9,284 nucleotides of DNA from CAZDML01 sp964506645 (GCA_964506645.1 CAZDML010000082.1:1-9284); one strand, 5' to 3'; counted from the first letter of the stretch, positions 1 to 6,056 are shown. Numbers and translations are program-made. The notes: generated from the sequence alone by a model not told the origin.

Positions 1-81
1 ACTATTATTGTCGGTCTTGTCTCTGTTGTGGTATTCGTCGCGATCGTTGTGGCGAAGCCTGGAAAGAGTCTCTTCGACTAA
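1..81 (+). CDS. C-terminal end of a membrane protein (partial, 5' end outside window)
   Basis: Frame 1 is open from the first base and ends in TAA at 79-81, giving 26 residues. The visible part is a hydrophobic run rich in Val, Ile and Leu (about residues 2-18), then a short polar tail ending KPGKSLFD. This fits a last transmembrane helix with a short tail. The strong hairpin that follows directly is where a gene end would be expected, which supports this being a real 3' end. The family cannot be recognised from so short a piece. A chance open frame of this length is possible, so confidence is moderate. Confidence 0.5.
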   Translation, partial: TIIVGLVSVVVFVAIVVAKPGKSLFD

Positions 82-88
82 TCCGTAA

Positions 89-130
89 GCGTTTCCCTTC
101 CGGGAGATACCTCCCGGAAGGGAAAAACGC
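89..130. terminator. Strong hairpin, terminator-like, between the partial gene and the TPR gene
   Basis: The arm at 92-106 is perfectly complementary to 111-125 (15 bp) around the 4-base loop ATAC. The stem extends by GCG (89-91) pairing with CGC (128-130) if A126-A127 are bulged. It begins 7 bases after the upstream stop codon. No T-run follows the stem on either strand, so it is not a textbook Rho-independent terminator. It could be a U-less terminator, a 3'-end protecting structure, or a structured leader, since it ends 19 bases before the next ATG. Confidence 0.6.
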
Positions 131-149
131 TATGTAAGGAAATTCGCGT

Positions 150-698
150 ATGATAGTAACCGTGGAATCAAACCAAACAGCAGAGACTTTGCGTGAGCAA
201 GGCTTCGAAGAATTGCGCCAAGGGGCTTATGAGCAGGCCATCAACACCTTTACGGCGTGTTTAGCCCAGGCACCCCAGGCATCGGAAGCCTTCCGGGGTC
301 GGGCTACGGCAGAGTTCCAACTCAAACAGTGGCAAACAGCGCTGGCTGATTTTAAGCAAGCGCATGCGCTGGACCCTGAGCAGCTGGAAAATTGGATCGG
401 TTTGGGTATGAGTCTTGCGATGAATAACGATATTTATGGCGCCATTGGGACGTTAGAGACGTTGCTTGAAAAATCGCCAAATTATGCTCGTGGTCATATT
501 CAATTAGGATTGCTTTACTACAAGATGTGTATGACAGCGAAAGGACGAGAGCATATGGAAAAGGCGCTGGCGAGTCGTCCTGTGCTTGATGAGCGTCGTT
601 TCATTGAAGATATTTTAAGAAAAGAAAAAGAACTGGATGCTAAAAGATTTTATAGGCCAGATTTTGAAGCGCTACGCAAGAAAAAGAATAAGCAATAA
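150..698 (+). CDS. Tetratricopeptide repeat (TPR) protein, 182 aa
   Basis: Four consecutive 34-residue TPR units can be laid out at about residues 11-44, 45-78, 79-112 and 113-146. They show the usual spacing of G/A-Y/F and A-x-x-x-F/L positions, for example GAYEQAINTF in unit 1 and QWQTALADF in unit 2. A charged helical tail follows and ends in a basic RKKKNKQ stretch. There is no signal peptide or membrane segment, so it is probably a cytoplasmic scaffold that binds a protein partner; no enzymatic motif is seen. The ATG at 150 has AAGGA at 136-140, 9 bases upstream. A small membrane-protein gene follows after 20 bases and may be co-transcribed. The partner and process are unknown; TPR alone does not identify a function. 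Confidence 0.9.
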   Translation: MIVTVESNQTAETLREQGFEELRQGAYEQAINTFTACLAQAPQASEAFRGRATAEFQLKQWQTALADFKQAHALDPEQLENWIGLGMSLAMNNDIYGAIGTLETLLEKSPNYARGHIQLGLLYYKMCMTAKGREHMEKALASRPVLDERRFIEDILRKEKELDAKRFYRPDFEALRKKKNKQ

Positions 699-718
699 CA
701 AATAGGAGTTTTTTCTCT

Positions 719-880
719 ATGAGTGAATCGATGCCGATGGTCACGCGTCTACGCTATTGGTTGGGTGCTTTTTTAGCCATAGGGATTGTTTTATTTTTTT
801 ATGCAGGAGCGCCTCTGGGCGCGATTTTGGGCGGTGGATTTTTGACCCTTTTCTATATCCTTCTTCGTTATCGTAAGTAA
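719..880 (+). CDS. Small two-helix membrane protein, 53 aa
   Basis: ATG at 719 reads through 53 codons to TAA at 878-880. AGGAG at 704-708 lies 10 bases upstream, a well-placed Shine-Dalgarno site. The product has a polar, basic start (VTRLRYW, residues 8-14), a hydrophobic stretch at about 15-30, a Pro-Gly turn around 32-34, a second hydrophobic stretch at about 35-49, and a basic end RYRK. This is the layout of a hairpin of two membrane helices with both ends cytoplasmic by the positive-inside rule. It sits 20 bases after the TPR gene in the same direction, so the two may act together. It resembles no named family I can recall. Alternative in-frame Met codons at residues 5 and 7 are less well spaced from the ribosome site. 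Confidence 0.75.
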   Translation: MSESMPMVTRLRYWLGAFLAIGIVLFFYAGAPLGAILGGGFLTLFYILLRYRK

Positions 881-928
881 CCCTTCACTCTGTGCGGCAT
901 TTCTCCCGAGCCTTTCCCGTTTAGTTTC

Positions 929-934
929 TATAAT
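929..934 (+). promoter_or_regulatory. Candidate -10 box (TATAAT) for the MipA/OmpV gene
   Basis: A perfect TATAAT lies at 929-934, and the coding ATG begins at 942. Transcription usually starts 6-8 bases after the -10 box, which would put the first mRNA base at about 940-942, at or next to the ATG. No Shine-Dalgarno sequence is visible upstream (the bases before the ATG are CCCCTAC). Together these suggest a leaderless mRNA. The -35 position (906-911) does not match TTGACA, which weakens the call. Confidence 0.45.
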
Positions 935-941
935 CCCCTAC

Positions 942-1802
942 ATGAGTATTCAGAAATGTCTGTTGCTGCTCACGCTCTGCGCCTCGATCGCCTCAGCTGA
1001 AACGTCCAGTACTGAACCCCCGCTCGCCTCGACGGCTCCTGATCTTGCCTTGTGGGAAATTGGCATGGTGAGCGGTGGGTCTTATCTGCCGGATTATCCT
1101 GCCGCTGATCAAAGCCGACCCAAATGGATTGTTGCTCCGTACGGGGTCTATCGTGGTAAGGTGATGCGGGCAGACCGTGAAGGCGCACGGGCGCGGCTTG
1201 TTAAAACGCGCACCTACGATGTGGATATCGGTATTGCCGCATCGTTTGCATCGCGTTCCAAAGACAACGATGCGCGCCGCGGTATGCCCGATCTGGACTA
1301 TCTTTTGGAGCTGGGGCCGCGATTTTGTGCCACGCTCTGGCAGTTTGGTAACCAAGGGAAATTGCGACTCTTTTTACCGCTTCGCGCAGTGTTTGCGACC
1401 GATCTGGGCTATTTTCATCATCAGGGATTTACGGCAGCCCCTGCGCTCCATGCGCGCTGGCCTCTGGCATGGAAGGGATGGCTGGCGATAAGTCAGTTAA
1501 CAGCCAATTTTGCGAACCGACAGATGAGCGCCTATTTTTACGATGTGGCGCCTGCGTATGTGCGACCGGACAGGCCGTTTTACGATGCGAAGGGGGGGTA
1601 TATCGGGACGGATCTCTTTGGTGGATTCTTAATTCCCATCAATTCCCGGCTACGGATGTTTACGGGTGCCCAGCTCTTGGTGCATTCCGGCGCAGCCAAC
1701 CAGGACAGCCCACTCTTTAAACGCGACGTAAACTATTCTGTGGCGGCGGGTTTGGTCTGGACGTTCTACCGCTCCCAGAGACAGGCACTCCTCATCGACT
1801 AG
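942..1802 (+). CDS. MipA/OmpV family outer-membrane protein, 286 aa
   Basis: A signal peptide covers residues 1-19 (Lys5, a leucine-rich core, AxA-type site before Glu20). LTLC is not an acceptable lipobox because Leu precedes the Cys. The mature part has the layout of MipA/OmpV barrels: a GxxYLPDYP segment (47-53), PYGVYRGK then RAD (66-78), an ELGPRF strand (123-128), a DVAPAY...RPFYDAKGGY block (201-220), and a late DSPLF (255-259) followed by a closing strand GLVWTF. Family members form small outer-membrane beta-barrels. E. coli MipA was described as scaffolding the murein enzymes MltA and PBP1B, but the role here is unknown. After the usual end of the last strand there is a non-aromatic tail of about 10 residues, which is unusual for a barrel. 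No ribosome site precedes the ATG. It converges on the next gene with a 9-base gap. Confidence 0.88.
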   Translation: MSIQKCLLLLTLCASIASAETSSTEPPLASTAPDLALWEIGMVSGGSYLPDYPAADQSRPKWIVAPYGVYRGKVMRADREGARARLVKTRTYDVDIGIAASFASRSKDNDARRGMPDLDYLLELGPRFCATLWQFGNQGKLRLFLPLRAVFATDLGYFHHQGFTAAPALHARWPLAWKGWLAISQLTANFANRQMSAYFYDVAPAYVRPDRPFYDAKGGYIGTDLFGGFLIPINSRLRMFTGAQLLVHSGAANQDSPLFKRDVNYSVAAGLVWTFYRSQRQALLID

Positions 1803-1811
1803 CGAAGGTTT

Positions 1812-2258
1812 TTAGGCCGCTCTGGGTTTCTTTTGCAACCGAGAGAGTTTTTCGACATCCCACCAGTTGTTCACGACTTGTGCTTCAATCACAATCGAAT
1901 ACGATCCATTCCAATTGCGCTGCCACTGCCAGTGCGCAGAGAGGGCGTCTGGCTTATTTTCTTCAAGGTAGGGGGCCCTCGCGGAGAGCGTTTGTCTGCA
2001 CTTTGGACATTTGGGCTCGGCAAAATGGCGAAAACTGCCGCCGCAGGGGCAGTGTTTGAGAAGGGGTTCAACGTATTCGTACATCCGTTGCGGATACGGC
2101 AGAAGAAAATCGAGTTGCTTGATGGGATCCAGCTGCCGTTCCAGATGGACACTGTAGCTGCAGCGGTCACAATAGGCGTAAGCGGTATCAAAGTCCCCAT
2201 GATGAATCAGTGTATATCCGAATTCGTGCTGACAATGGTCACACCGGCCGCGCGGCAT
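1812..2258 (-). CDS. Double zinc-ribbon protein of unknown function, 148 aa
   Basis: The protein carries two Cys-pair modules. The first is C6-x2-C9 with C30-x2-C33, a standard zinc ribbon. The second is C70-x-C72 with C84-x2-C87, likely a second zinc site. Between them is a helix-prone stretch (about 40-68), and the C-terminal third is rich in Trp and charged residues (WQWQRNWNGSYS, NNWWDVEK). There is no signal peptide or membrane helix, so it is a cytoplasmic zinc protein that might bind nucleic acid or protein. I cannot name the family. I chose the ATG at 2258-2256 because AAGGAG lies 6 bases upstream (2265-2270); an in-frame ATG at 2288 would add 10 residues without a visible ribosome site. 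The opposite strand is also open here, but the ordered cysteines and the ribosome site favour the minus strand. Confidence 0.8.
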   Translation of the reverse strand: MPRGRCDHCQHEFGYTLIHHGDFDTAYAYCDRCSYSVHLERQLDPIKQLDFLLPYPQRMYEYVEPLLKHCPCGGSFRHFAEPKCPKCRQTLSARAPYLEENKPDALSAHWQWQRNWNGSYSIVIEAQVVNNWWDVEKLSRLQKKPRAA

Positions 2259-2264
2259 GCTGGG

Positions 2265-2270
2265 CTCCTT
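2265..2270 (-). promoter_or_regulatory. Ribosome binding site that sets the zinc-ribbon gene start
   Basis: The minus strand reads AAGGAG here, a near-perfect anti-16S match, 6 bases before the ATG at 2258. It lies inside the longer open frame that could start at 2288, so it decides in favour of the shorter, 148-residue protein. Confidence 0.75.
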
Positions 2271-2300
2271 ATGTGAGGCTACTTTCACTATGCGTGACGT

Positions 2301-2312
2301 GTGTTACAACAC
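2301..2312. repeat. Short inverted repeat GTGTT-AC-AACAC in the divergent intergenic region
   Basis: Two 5-base arms are perfectly complementary across a 2-base centre. The site lies 43 bases upstream of the zinc-ribbon start, where an operator for that gene could sit. Five-base arms arise often by chance, so this is only a candidate protein-binding site. Confidence 0.25.
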
Positions 2313-2423
2313 TATTTCATTGAGACATCTGTTAGTTTTTTGAGAGGAACGGCCTAGGGCGGACGTTGGAAATTGGGCCAAATCTCCCAAACCTAGAATG
2401 CTGTTTTTCAGGTAGGTGGAAAT

Positions 2424-2432
2424 TGCTATGAT
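2424..2432 (+). promoter_or_regulatory. Candidate extended -10 promoter upstream of trxA
   Basis: TGCTATGAT matches the extended -10 pattern TGnTATAAT with one mismatch. The -35 position (about 2404-2409, TTTTTC) is poor, as is common for extended -10 promoters. The start site would fall near 2439, leaving a leader of about 65 bases before trxA. Confidence 0.4.
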
Positions 2433-2455
2433 TTTCCTAGAACTTTTTACCCGCT

Positions 2456-2483
2456 TTGACGTTATAGGCAGTGTTCCAATACT
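2456..2483 (+). promoter_or_regulatory. Candidate sigma-70-type promoter directly upstream of trxA
   Basis: TTGACG (2456-2461, 5 of 6 to the -35 consensus) is followed after 16 bases by AATACT (2478-2483, 4 of 6 to the -10 consensus). The predicted start near 2490 would leave a leader of about 14 bases that still contains GGGAG (2493-2497). This would drive the whole trxA-to-GT-C cluster. It and the extended -10 site upstream may both be used. Confidence 0.45.
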
Positions 2484-2503
2484 GATTCGAAAGGGAGAAA
2501 ATC

Positions 2504-2830
2504 ATGGCTGATATTCAGTTTACCGATGCAAGTTTTGAGGGGGATGTTTTGAAGTCAGACAAGCCCGTCCTCGTAGATTTCTGGGCTCCCTGGTGTGGGC
2601 CCTGTCGTATGCTGTCGCCACTCGTGGATGAATTGTCCAAAGAATACGATGGCAAGGTGAAGGTCGGGAAGGTCAATACCGATGAAAACACACAGATTGC
2701 CACCAAGTATAAGATCTCGGCGATTCCGAGCTTGCTCTTTTTCAAAGGCGGCAAAGTGGTGGACCAGCTGGTCGGTGTTCACCCCAAACCGGAAATTAAA
2801 AAGCGTCTTGACGCTTTGCTGGTAGGCTGA
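2504..2830 (+). CDS. trxA: Thioredoxin 1
   Basis: This is a 108-residue protein, the standard length for a single-domain bacterial thioredoxin. The redox centre is W30-C31-G32-P33-C34, preceded by the buried Asp25 in VDFWAPWC, and the cis-proline is P75 in SAIPSLLFF. A GGKVVDQLVG strand and a C-terminal helix complete the fold. It acts in the cytoplasm as a general protein-disulfide reductase, recycled by thioredoxin reductase (not in this window), and supplies electrons to enzymes such as ribonucleotide reductase and peroxiredoxins. GGGAG at 2493-2497 lies 6 bases before the ATG. It is the first gene of the cluster; the next gene starts 4 bases after its stop. Assignment is secure; whether it is the main thioredoxin of the cell is unknown. 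Confidence 0.97.
   Translation: MADIQFTDASFEGDVLKSDKPVLVDFWAPWCGPCRMLSPLVDELSKEYDGKVKVGKVNTDENTQIATKYKISAIPSLLFFKGGKVVDQLVGVHPKPEIKKRLDALLVG
2800..2817. repeat. Inverted repeat at the 3' end of trxA
   Basis: AAAGCGTC (2800-2807) and GACGCTTT (2810-2817) are perfect 8-base complements around TT. In RNA the likely form is a 7-bp stem with the loop CTTG. It sits within the last codons of trxA, ending 10 bases before the stop codon. No T-run follows, so it is not a classic terminator; it could mark an mRNA processing point that lets trxA be expressed above the downstream genes. Confidence 0.35.
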
Positions 2831-2834
2831 TCGT

Positions 2835-3350
2835 TTGAATCTCAAACATTCCCGGGCGTGGATGGTTGCCGTCATGACTCTGGCGGTGTTTCTGGGCTGT
2901 TCCCGGAAAACATCGCAGGCGATTCAGGCGCCGGATTTCTCGCTCAAAGACCTCTCCGGAAATAGTGTTACCCTCTCGTCTTATAAGGGCCGTCCTGTGT
3001 TGCTCGATTTCTGGGCAACGTGGTGTGGGCCTTGCCGGATGTCGATCCCGATGGTGCAAGCGTTTTACACGCGCCATAAAGCCGAAGGCCTCGAAGTGAT
3101 TGGGATCAATATGGATGAAGATCCATCCTACGTCGGTGCGTTTGTGAAGGACTTTAAAATGACTTACCCGGTCCTCTTAGGCGGAGCGTCCCAAGTGCCG
3201 GGAATCTATGGGGTCGAAGGAATTCCATCATTTGTCATGATTGATGGCGAGGGACGCGTCGTGCGCCGTTATCAGGGATTTGCTCAAAGCGTTCTCTTGC
3301 AATGGGAATCGGACTTACAGCAAATACAAGCCGCCGCTAAACCACACTAA
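2835..3350 (+). CDS. TlpA/ResA-like thioredoxin-fold lipoprotein, 171 aa
   Basis: The N-terminus has basic residues (K4, R7), a hydrophobic core (10-20) and L20-G21-C22, giving a lipoprotein signal with Cys22 as the likely lipid-modified residue; Phe at -3 is slightly off consensus. The domain then follows the AhpC/TSA-Redoxin/TlpA pattern: APDFSLKDLSGNSVTLSSYKG (32-52), redox motif W63-C64-G65-P66-C67, GINMDED (90-96), and cis-proline P131 in GIPSFVMID. Such proteins reduce disulfides on the outer side of the inner membrane, often for cytochrome c or copper-site maturation, with electrons from a CcdA/DsbD-type carrier not seen here. The start is TTG at 2835: the next Met (residue 10) would remove the basic N-region. 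Only a weak GGTAGG precedes it, so translation may be coupled to trxA, 4 bases upstream. Confidence 0.88.
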   Translation: MNLKHSRAWMVAVMTLAVFLGCSRKTSQAIQAPDFSLKDLSGNSVTLSSYKGRPVLLDFWATWCGPCRMSIPMVQAFYTRHKAEGLEVIGINMDEDPSYVGAFVKDFKMTYPVLLGGASQVPGIYGVEGIPSFVMIDGEGRVVRRYQGFAQSVLLQWESDLQQIQAAAKPH

Positions 3351-3354
3351 CAGT

Positions 3355-3368
3355 CGCTAGCCGTAGCG
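3355..3368. repeat. Small inverted repeat just before the polA start codon
   Basis: CGCTA (3355-3359) pairs with TAGCG (3364-3368) around GCCG, ending 3 bases before the ATG at 3372. It occupies the position where a ribosome site would be, and none is visible. A weak hairpin here could limit polA initiation unless ribosomes arriving from the upstream gene open it. Short arms mean it could be chance. Confidence 0.35.
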
Positions 3369-3371
3369 CTC

Positions 3372-6053
3372 ATGCCGACTCTCTATCTCATCGATGGTCA
3401 TGCCTATATCCACCGGGCATTTCACGCCCTACCACCCCTGACCACGTCTCGCGGTGAACCGGTCGGAGCGGTATACGGGTTTGTGCGTATGATTCTGAAA
3501 ATCATGCGCGACCAGAAGCCCGACTATATGGCTGTTTGCTTCGATACTCCAGCGCCCACCTTCCGCCACCAAGCATTTGCCGACTACAAAGCCACCCGTA
3601 AAGAAATGGATGATAATTTAAAACCCCAAATTCCTTTGGCTATGGAATCGATTAAAGCCATGGGGATGGCGAACTTCGCCATGGACGGGTACGAAGCTGA
3701 CGATCTCATTGCTCATATGACACGCGAAGGCCGAAAAAAAGGCTGCGAGGTTGTGATTGTGTCTGGGGATAAGGATGCGCTGCAACTCGTGGGCCCCGGG
3801 GTCGGTGTATTAAACGAGGGCAAGAACATCTTGTTTGATGCGGAAAAGGTGAAGGAAAAGTGGGGAGTACTCCCGCATCAGATTCCAGATATTTTCGCGC
3901 TCATGGGCGATCACAGCGATAACGTTCCGGGCGTTCCGGGGATTGGGGAAAAAACAGCTGTAAAATTGATTTCCGAATACGGGTCGTTAGAAAAGTTACT
4001 CGCTTCGGCGTCACAAGTAAAAGGCAAAGTGGGAACCCTTTTGCAAACTCAGCAAGAGGCGGCCCACAAAAGTTATGACCTCGTCCATTTAAACCGTGAT
4101 GTTCCGATGCAGTTCGACTGGGACGCTCTCCGTACAGTGCCGCCCGCCGCCGAGACTTTCGGGCCGTTTCTGCAGCGTATGGAATTCTACGGTCTGCTCA
4201 AAGAAGTTCCAGGAGGTACAGCATCCGTTGCCAGGACAACGCCGTCGTTGCCGACGGAGTACCAGGTCCTCTCGGATGAGAAAGCACTGTCGACCTGGCT
4301 CGCCCAAGCGAAAAAGACGGGCCGTTTGGCGGTCGATGTGGAAACCGACGGACGGGACGTGCTGCGGTGTAAGCTGGTTGGCATTTCCCTGTCGGACGAG
4401 CCGGGTCATGCGGCCTACATCCCCGTCGCCCACCAATGGACGGACCAGCAACTCCCCTTGGGCGTCATCCAGAAGCATTTGGCGTCTGTTCTGCGAGAAG
4501 GAACCCAAATTTACGGCCATAATCTGAAGTTCGATGGCCATGTACTGGCACAGCACGGCCTGCCTTTGGGCCCCATTTATTTTGATTCCATGATCGCTTC
4601 CTACGTACTCAATCCTTCCCGTAACGGCCACGGCCTCAAGGACCTTACGCTTGAATTTCTCCAGGAACAGATGACCCGCATCGAAGAATTGATCGGCAAA
4701 GGAGCCAAGCAGCTGACGATTGACCAGGTCCCCATCGATAAAGTGGCTCCGTATGCCTGTGCCGATGCGGACATGAGCTTGCGCCTGGCGGACCATTTTG
4801 CCAAGGAACTGAAGTCGAAAGAGCTCGATACTCTCTTTCATACGATGGAAATGCCGCTACTGGCAATCCTTATGGAGATGGAGCGTGTGGGTATTCAGGT
4901 AGATGTCGCTTATCTGGAACGCCTAGGCCAGGAGTTTCAGAAAGAAATGCAGGCACTGGAAAAAATCATTTTTGAACTGGCCGGGGAATCATTTAACATC
5001 AACTCTCCCAAGCAGCTTGCCGTCATCCTCTTTGAGAAGTTGAAGCTCCCGGTGGTGCGTAAAACAAAAACGGGATACTCCACCGATGAAGAAGTCCTCC
5101 AAACTCTTTCGTCAAAACATGCCCTTCCGCAAAAGCTGATTCAATATCGGGAACTGCAAAAACTCGATTCGACCTATATCGCGGGCCTGCGTGAAGGACT
5201 CCATGGCAGCAACCATCGCATTCATGGCTCGTTTAACCAGACGGTTGCAGCAACCGGACGCCTCTCCTCGAGCGATCCGAATCTGCAAAATATCCCGATT
5301 CGTTCGGAATTGGGGAGAAAAATTCGCCGGGCGTTCGTCCCCAAGGAAGGAACGGTCCTGCTCGCGGGGGACTATTCCCAGATCGATCTTCGCGTGCTGG
5401 CCCATGTGTCGAAGGATCCTATTCTCTGTGAGGCGTTTCGTAACGGGGGGGATATTCACACGATTACCGCTAGCGAAGTACTTCATGTGGCCCCCAAAGA
5501 CATAACGCCAGATCAACGCCGCATGGCCAAGAGCATTAATTTTGGAATTGTTTACGGTATTTCCGCGTTTGGTCTTTCGCAGCAACTTCAGATTTCGATA
5601 GACGATGCGAAGTCTTATATCGATGCCTACTTCAAGCGCTATGCCGGGGTCAAAGTATGGATCGATCAGACACTGGAAGAAGCCCGAAAAACTGGATATG
5701 TGCGCACCGTGTCGGGTCGTATCCGATATCTCCCCGAAATCAATTCCCCAAATCCCCAGATGCGTGGGTTTGCCGAACGCACGGCGATGAACACGCCGAT
5801 TCAAGGCACCAGCGCCGACATCATAAAACTAGCGATGATTCGACTCTGCGAACCGGCCGTGCGTAAACAATGGCTAGGGGACATGCTGGTCCAGGTTCAT
5901 GACGATCTCTTGTTTGAAATACCCAAGGCTGCTCTGGCTGCTTCTCAGCGTGTGATTCAAACAACGATGGAGTCTTCTTTGACTTTGGATGTTCCGCTCG
6001 TCGTCGATATGAAGTCGGGAGACAATTGGGCGGATATGAAAGGAGCGCATTAA
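3372..6053 (+). CDS. polA: DNA polymerase I (5' nuclease, 3'-5' proofreading and polymerase domains)
   Basis: This 893-residue, full-length family A polymerase (E. coli: 928) serves gap filling and primer removal. The 5' nuclease (about 4-280) keeps D8, the YEADD cluster (107-111), SGDKD with D133/D135, and MGDHSDN (178-184) before a helix-hairpin-helix GVPGIGEKT. The proofreading domain (about 300-490) keeps D322 and E324 (DVET), D388 (NLKFD), Y461 and D465, so it should be active. The polymerase part keeps R630, D667 (motif A), R716, K720, F724 and Y728 (motif B), H843 and D844 (motif C). Two positions differ from E. coli and Taq: the steric-gate Glu is D672 (DYSQIDLR) and the second acid of HDE is D845 (HDD). 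There is no visible Shine-Dalgarno site. The upstream gap is 21 bases; the rhomboid gene follows after 3. Confidence 0.98.
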   Translation: MPTLYLIDGHAYIHRAFHALPPLTTSRGEPVGAVYGFVRMILKIMRDQKPDYMAVCFDTPAPTFRHQAFADYKATRKEMDDNLKPQIPLAMESIKAMGMANFAMDGYEADDLIAHMTREGRKKGCEVVIVSGDKDALQLVGPGVGVLNEGKNILFDAEKVKEKWGVLPHQIPDIFALMGDHSDNVPGVPGIGEKTAVKLISEYGSLEKLLASASQVKGKVGTLLQTQQEAAHKSYDLVHLNRDVPMQFDWDALRTVPPAAETFGPFLQRMEFYGLLKEVPGGTASVARTTPSLPTEYQVLSDEKALSTWLAQAKKTGRLAVDVETDGRDVLRCKLVGISLSDEPGHAAYIPVAHQWTDQQLPLGVIQKHLASVLREGTQIYGHNLKFDGHVLAQHGLPLGPIYFDSMIASYVLNPSRNGHGLKDLTLEFLQEQMTRIEELIGKGAKQLTIDQVPIDKVAPYACADADMSLRLADHFAKELKSKELDTLFHTMEMPLLAILMEMERVGIQVDVAYLERLGQEFQKEMQALEKIIFELAGESFNINSPKQLAVILFEKLKLPVVRKTKTGYSTDEEVLQTLSSKHALPQKLIQYRELQKLDSTYIAGLREGLHGSNHRIHGSFNQTVAATGRLSSSDPNLQNIPIRSELGRKIRRAFVPKEGTVLLAGDYSQIDLRVLAHVSKDPILCEAFRNGGDIHTITASEVLHVAPKDITPDQRRMAKSINFGIVYGISAFGLSQQLQISIDDAKSYIDAYFKRYAGVKVWIDQTLEEARKTGYVRTVSGRIRYLPEINSPNPQMRGFAERTAMNTPIQGTSADIIKLAMIRLCEPAVRKQWLGDMLVQVHDDLLFEIPKAALAASQRVIQTTMESSLTLDVPLVVDMKSGDNWADMKGAH

Positions 6054-6056
6054 GAC

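Noticed and set aside
950..953. Possible lipobox LTLC in the MipA/OmpV signal peptide
   Set aside because: Leu before the Cys is not accepted by the lipoprotein signal peptidase, and an ASA site six residues later fits ordinary signal peptidase I cleavage of a barrel protein.
1592..1598. Run of seven G in the MipA/OmpV gene as a phase-variation tract
   Set aside because: Equal G7 runs occur in polA (5445-5451) and the rhomboid gene (6163-6169), so the tract looks like background and is short for slippage control.
1833..2276. Open frame of 147 codons on the plus strand opposite the zinc-ribbon gene
   Set aside because: It lacks a ribosome site and recognisable motifs, while the minus strand has AAGGAG and ordered CxxC pairs. 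It is the antisense shadow.
2290..2343. 17-codon open frame in the intergenic region as a leader peptide
   Set aside because: There is no ribosome site, no run of regulatory codons and no attenuator hairpin after it.
4211..4216. Internal AGGAGG at the junction of the PolA 5' nuclease and proofreading domains, as a start for a Klenow-like product
   Set aside because: No in-frame ATG, GTG or TTG follows at a workable distance; the nearest in-frame TTG (4248) is 31 bases away. The bases simply encode Gly-Gly.
4242..4257. CCGTCG-TTGC-CGACGG hairpin inside polA
   Set aside because: It falls in the coding sequence of an interdomain linker with no regulatory context; likely a codon-use coincidence.
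4089..4841. 250-codon minus-strand open frame inside polA
   Set aside because: The plus strand here encodes conserved proofreading-domain motifs with all catalytic residues; the antisense frame shows no domain pattern.
5112..5804. 230-codon minus-strand open frame inside polA
   Set aside because: It overlaps polymerase motifs A and B on the plus strand and has no recognisable content of its own.
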